This document shows positions 59,244-64,000 of a stretch of 64,000 nucleotides of DNA, one piece after another. The position numbers and the translations under genes are program-made. How positions within the stretch are numbered: position 1 is the first letter of the stretch; every line of letters begins with the position of its first letter. The notes beneath the pieces were generated by a model, which saw nothing but the letters and a program-made list of their open reading frames with translations, searched no databases and had not been told where the DNA came from. The stretch is from Mariannaea sp. PMI_226. Taxonomy: Eukaryota; Ascomycota; Sordariomycetes; Hypocreales; Nectriaceae. The DNA is taken from assembly GCA_024336345.1 (NCBI GenBank), contig JANFOG010000015.1:1-64000 (forward strand), given 5' to 3'.

Positions 59244-61400
59244 GCCTGGTTTCATTCCAATTATGTTTTTCTTTCTTATTTTGAATGCAAATGTATTTTC
59301 TCTCTTCGTCTTGTTGAAAAAAATCCAGAGAGATGTAGTGAACTACAAGAATGCCGAGACCGAGGTATCGGGTATGAGTCAGGTGATCTGACCCCGCGGC
59401 ATCTCCACGAGAAGCCATTCATTATCCATCGGCGATTGAGAACAAGTTCCGGCAACTATACCTTATTGCAAACAGTCAGACTCCATTTGCCTATATGAGA
59501 CATAAATGCGGACTTTACACCATCAATGTATCAAGAAGATATGGGTTGTTCTTCCTCTGCCATGCTCAATCGCATCTACATACCATCGGCATGGGTGATT
59601 CGAAGTTACAAAGAGTTCACCCCAAGCCGAGGACGGCCAGTCTCAGTTGATTCAATAAAATCTTCGGACTAGATCAATTCATCTACCATTACCTGTCAGC
59701 ATGGATGCCAAGTGAAAAAAAAGGAAAAGGAAAGAAAAGAAAAAAAGAAAAGAAAGAAAGCCTGTCCATTATTTAGAAAACCGGGGGAAACGCATCAATG
59801 AATATCTGGGTGAATCTGGGCATGAGATACTGAACCGACGTCTGCCGAAAGAGAAGCTTAAGACCTTACTGCAATTGACTAGATATTCGGGACTATAGCT
59901 TATAATGGCTCACCCAGAGAACTGAATACAGTCCAATTATCTTTTTTGTGTGGTCGGGTCCCGCGTAGAGGTTTGATGATTTGGACCTCGACAGGAAGAA
60001 CATGGCTGGGGATATCAACTCGGTGGCTGAACAGGTCATTGTTTCGATCTCACCTAGGGTTGAAGTTGTTTGAATATTCTACTACTCTTACAACCGCGGC
60101 TGAATAACATGAAACTTCAGTTCTCGTCCTGGGGAATATGTCGCCATAGTCTCTCCACCTCGCGTCGAGACGGTATTCTGTGACCTCAATCACACACTCT
60201 CTTTCTATAACAGGCGCCATGAAGGGGCAGCACAAGCGACTAAACGCCTAGTTTTACTCGCCAAACTAATTGAAGAAGCTTGGTAAAGACTCAGTTTAGT
60301 TGATCATCAACTAGAGGCAAAGTTAGGGTAGGACGAAGGGTGTGTCAAGTGGACGGGGTCCTACTAACATGACAGTGCAGGTAGATGTTGCATAGAAAAT
60401 GCAGGGAGTAACACATCAACTAGAGGGATGATACCAATGAGTGACTATCCCGACCGAGAGCCAGAGATGTGCTTATGCAATGAGTGGAGATGTTCTCTTC
60501 CTTTATGAAGATCTAAGCAAAGCAGACGCCGAGTCTGAGGCCGAGATTGAGAAGGTTTAGCATTAAAAAAACGGCTTCCTACTAAGGAGCTGATAAGTCG
60601 AAATCTTGGCATGCTATTTTCTCTATTATCAGAAACTCAGGCATATATATCTCACCTTTCATGACCGCCAGCAACATCGAGGCGAGTCCAGAAACCCAAC
60701 AAGCAGCACTGGCTGGTAGTTAACTCGTCCATTCCCACCATGTACAATTACTTGATCATGAACAGCATGGCGTGACCAGGCCCTTGATATGGCGACACCC
60801 AGCTTGGCGCCGTCGCATCAACCTCAAGCATGTCGTGATGGCGCAATCCTCCAGTCCCACTCTTATCATTTTCCTTCTCCAGCAGAGAAACAGAGCGGCA
60901 CTTGTGAGAAGCGTCACTTGGGGGAGGGGCCAGTTGTCATGTTAATCCTATTGCGTCATTTGATCGGAGATGTTGCTGTGTCGCTGCGCCCTTTGCTAAC
61001 ATCCGGCACCATTGGCCTGGAACAGCGTCATCTGTCGACATGATGCTTTTGTTTCGTTGCCGATTGACGAATCGAATTGCATGGCGACCGGGCAATCTTG
61101 ACGTTTCCCTGCGCTGACATATCAAGAAGGGCGATGGCGATGCTACAGCCTAGTTTGAGATATGCCCGGTGCCGGTGCCGATGCCCAGCATGACGAAACC
61201 TCGATGGAGGAGAAGAAGAAGATTTGATCGTCTATAAAAGGACTCCACTGCACGTCTGCAGAAGAAGATTTGATGGCTGACTTTTGAAATTAAGAGGCAT
61301 CAGCAGAACTAGAGACTATTAGTATATTGAATCGCCATTTACGTCTGCCATCTCAACTCTGATATCGCAATAAAGCAATAATTCAACAATAAAAGAAAGA
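59244..61400. other. divergent promoter region between hydrolase and TauD genes
   Basis: About 2.2 kb between divergent start codons. It contains an A/G-rich stretch at 59713-59762 and, near the right end, a TATA box and two copies of a 15-bp word. No gene is supported. Confidence 0.55.
61214..61274 (+). promoter_or_regulatory. TauD-gene core promoter: TATA box between two 15-bp direct repeats
   Basis: AGAAGAAGATTTGAT occurs at 61214-61228 and 61260-61274, bracketing TATAAAAG (61233-61240). The start codon is at 61401. The perfect repeat suggests a factor-binding site or a small tandem duplication. Confidence 0.55.
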
Positions 61401-62759
61401 ATGCCTCCTTCAGCAACGGAAACAGTCACCAGCAGCTTGGCCCAGGCCACAGCCAACCTGAAGCTTTATTCTGGAAGCAACGAGAGCGCCTACAAGGAAA
61501 TTGCTCCTGTTGCCTTTTCCAAGGCAGTTGAGGAGGTGGGATCTGAAGAGCATGCCGCTGCCAAGGTGTGTGTCATCATTTATTTGCCTGACAAGTAGCT
61601 ACCTTTCTTTTATTACCTACATCATGTCTGTCTCATGTATCGCCAAATCTCGACTACTAACATACTTTTTTTTTCAGTACCCCAACTACCTCCCAACCTG
61701 GAACAAGGACGTGACCTACCCTCCTCTCCAGCCCTTTGAGCATTACGATCACGGAAAGGACGCCGATACATCGTTTCCTAACCTCATCACCAAGGATACC
61801 AAGGTTGTCCACCTCACACCCACCATCGGCACTGAGATTTCCGGTATCCAACTCAGCAAGCTCTCCAATGCCGGCAAAGACGAGCTTGCCCGCTACGTGG
61901 CTGAACGTAAGGTCGTAGCCTTCCGCGCTCAGGACTTTGCCGACCTGTCCATTGACGAAGCTCTCAAATTTGGCGAGTACTTTGGCCGTCATCACATCCA
62001 TCCTACGTCAGGAGCCCCTGCCGGACATCCTGAGATTCACCTTGTGCACCGCGGTGCTGGCGACAAGTCACACGAGACCTTCTTCCAGACCCGTCTGAGC
62101 TCTGTAGCCTGGCACTCGGATGTCACATACGAACAGCAACCCCCTGGCACAACATTCCTGTATAATCTCGACATCCCCGAGACTGGTGGTGATACCCTGT
62201 TCGCCAACGCTGCCGAGGCTTATAACCGATTATCTCCCTCCTTCCAGAAGCTTCTCCACGGCCTCAAGGCTACTCACTCGGGCATCGAACAGATCAATGC
62301 CAGCGTGCGAAAGGGCAGTGTTAAGCGACGGGAACCTGTCGTTTCCGAGCATCCTATCGTCCGAACGCACCCTGTTACGGGCGAGAAGGCTCTTTTTATC
62401 AATCCCCAGTGTAAGTCAAAACTCAAGTTTTATAAAAGAGAGAATTTAAAATAAACCCCCCCCCCCTTTTGTTTCAACCATGAGCACTCGTGGCTAATCA
62501 CTCTTTCAAAGTTACCCGCAGCATCGTCGGCCTCAAGAAAGAAGAGTCTGATGCCATTCTCAACTTCCTCTACGAGCACATCGCCTGGGGTGCCGACTTC
62601 CACGCCCGCGTCAAGTGGGAAGAGGGTACCGTTGTTGTTTGGGACAACCGTCTGGTCCAACATACTGCCCTTGTTGACTGGAAGACTGGCCAGCGAAGGC
62701 ATCTTGCCCGTATCACGCCGCAGGCCGAGCGACCCTATGAAACCCCCTTTGAGGGTTAA
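61401..62759 (+). CDS. TauD/TfdA-type 2-oxoglutarate dioxygenase
   Basis: Three exons (61401-61565, 61678-62410, 62512-62759) encode 381 aa. Intron 1 has a CTAAC branch site and T-rich acceptor; intron 2 carries a C10-type run. The Fe(II) ligands are His201 and Asp203 (AWHSDVTY) and His350 (VQHTALVDW), with Arg362/Arg366 for 2-oxoglutarate. The blocks VAERKVVAFRAQDF, HPTSGAPAGHPEIHLVHR and PPGTTFLYN are typical of the fungal sulfonate/taurine dioxygenase group (yeast Jlp1), which releases sulfite from sulfonates for sulfur assimilation. Other substrates are possible, since relatives also occur in biosynthetic clusters. There is no signal peptide. Confidence 0.92.
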
Positions 62760-63145
62760 TCGGCAAGGGTGGAAGATGTGTACACGACGAAATATTACAT
62801 ACATACAGATGACATTTTTTTTTACGTAACAATGAATGAGATTGAAAACGAACATTAAAATATAAACCTTTAACATGCCTGTATACATTGCACAGCTTTG
62901 TGCTGGAGGTCATAACGATGTTCCACTTGTATCGACCAAATCGTACTGCATTCTTGCCAACGTGAGCTGACAAACCCTAATGTCAAACGCCTTCTATCAG
63001 TGTGTTATATACCCAACGCCTTTGCTAGATTCAGTTATGCCACCTTGAGCACAAATCATTTGCTCTTATAATAAACACTCACACGCACATATATCCACAC
63101 ACAAACTCTCTCTCTCTCTCCCTCTTCTTCCACCCTTGATCAACT

Positions 63146-64000
63146 TCACTGGGTGGTATTCCAGACCTGATGCGCCAACATCGACAACAACACGCCAGTG
63201 CCATATTTGCCAGTGTCGACATCGTTCTCCCATACCTCCCAGCTGAGCCAACAGACGGCCGCAAGTTCAACGACGCTGAGCGCAGACCCGATGTAGTCAG
63301 CTCTGCTCGGTCCTGTCCCATCCCCTCCTGCACTGTCTGCAGAGTTGCCTGTGACCCGCAGCGCAATCGTTCCGGCCCCGGCAAGAAGAGCCAGCCGCAA
63401 TTCCCTCCCAAAGGGGATAGAGAATGCAACGGTCAGAAGCCAGAAAGCTAGCAGGCAAGCAATGATGACAAATTCGACGCCAATTTCCCTTTCTGCTAGA
63501 GGGTTCTGAGGAGTTCGAGGGGTAGTGGGCCTACTACGGCCAAACCTCTTCGTCATCCCAGAGTTCTTACGAGTGTTCCTAGCTTCTGACTCTTCTTCCT
63601 CCCTCAGCTTGAAACTCCTGTTCACCAGGCTAGCGAGGCTGTCATCAGTGTTGTTGCCCAACTGTTGCGGTACAGCAAAGAAGCTGGGTTGTTTGAATTC
63701 GACACCATCCTCCTCCTCCTCCTTCTTGGCTTGCGTCTTCTTGGGCGGCTCGATACTCCGTGGGAAGAAGGCACCCTCCCTCTGAACGGGGTTTTGCGTC
63801 AAGACTGGCATGGGAGGGTTGCGCAGTCGCTGGGCAGGGTTCATCGGCGCTGCAGGCACTTTGTACCAGAAAGGGTTGTCGTGATTGACTGGTGTCTCTC
63901 CAAACCGCTGTTTAGACCAGCTCTGTGACGCCTCTCCAAACGGACGGCGTGGGACTTGCGTGACAGTCGGCTGCCAGTCCATTTCATCCGAGTACTGCAC
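63146..64000 (-). CDS. Ima1-like inner nuclear membrane protein, 5' part cut by the window edge
   Basis: The C-terminal 284 residues are visible; the start lies beyond 64000. The visible part opens with YSDEMDWQPT and continues with a Pro-rich linker containing PFWYKVPAAPMNPAQRLRNPP. This combination is characteristic of fungal Ima1 homologues after their N-terminal zinc-binding Ima1_N domain. Four hydrophobic segments follow the linker (EFVIIACLLAFWLLTVAF, RLALLAGAGTIALRV, ALSVVELAAVCWLSW, GVLLSMLAHQVW), ending at TGA 63146. Ima1 (TMEM201/NET5 in animals) links heterochromatin and the cytoskeleton at the nuclear envelope. The assignment is from remembered motifs. Confidence 0.65.
   Translation of the reverse strand: MQYSDEMDWQPTVTQVPRRPFGEASQSWSKQRFGETPVNHDNPFWYKVPAAPMNPAQRLRNPPMPVLTQNPVQREGAFFPRSIEPPKKTQAKKEEEEDGVEFKQPSFFAVPQQLGNNTDDSLASLVNRSFKLREEEESEARNTRKNSGMTKRFGRSRPTTPRTPQNPLAEREIGVEFVIIACLLAFWLLTVAFSIPFGRELRLALLAGAGTIALRVTGNSADSAGGDGTGPSRADYIGSALSVVELAAVCWLSWEVWENDVDTGKYGTGVLLSMLAHQVWNTTQ

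Overview
The window is a nuclear contig segment of a filamentous ascomycete. It most likely belongs to the Sordariomycetes, probably order Hypocreales. The evidence is short spliceosomal introns of about 58-200 bp with GTAAGT/GTGAGT-type donors and CTAAC-like branch sites, a RIP-mutated retroelement, and fungal-specific families: striatin/PRO11, Zn(II)2Cys6 factors, RTA1, UstYa/DUF3328, SIW14 and Ima1. Species cannot be named from the sequence. All CDS spans run from start codon to stop codon across introns; exon coordinates are in the evidence text.

Region 1-10,450 is an extremely A/T-rich isochore with no open frame of 60 codons. It holds one complete but dead Ty3/Gypsy LTR retrotransposon (2053-9590, minus orientation) with two 200-bp LTRs, a 5-bp AATTA target duplication, a polypurine tract, and recognisable reverse transcriptase and integrase remnants. 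The two LTRs differ only by transitions, as RIP would leave them. Composition returns to normal at about 10.45 kb. The adjoining 10.5-16.1 kb looks like fast-evolving accessory sequence: a small cysteine-containing secreted protein (effector candidate), a decayed F-box-like gene and a secreted carbohydrate-binding-like protein.

Region 16.5-37.7 kb is mostly conserved housekeeping content. It has a seven-helix membrane protein, two identical tRNA-Asp(GUC) genes, striatin with a 34-glutamine run, RAD14/XPA, PHO88/SND3, a small Zn2Cys6 regulator behind about 5 kb of gene-free DNA, an AIM19-like mitochondrial protein and a SIW14-type phosphatase.

Region 37.7-51 kb contains a 7.5-kb gene-free stretch, then a convergent RTA1 transporter / UPC2-like Zn2Cys6 factor pair and a low-complexity coiled-coil protein. 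Region 51.7-62.8 kb is the most unusual part. A UstYa-type oxidase gene lies head-to-head with a gene for a secreted Tyr/Gly-rich peptide made of two near-perfect 34-residue repeats, followed by an alpha/beta hydrolase and a TauD-type 2-oxoglutarate dioxygenase. UstYa proteins are known to cyclise Tyr-containing fungal RiPP precursors, so this could be a small undescribed RiPP-like locus. That is inference, because no KR sites, P450 or transporter is present. The right edge cuts an Ima1-like inner nuclear membrane protein gene.
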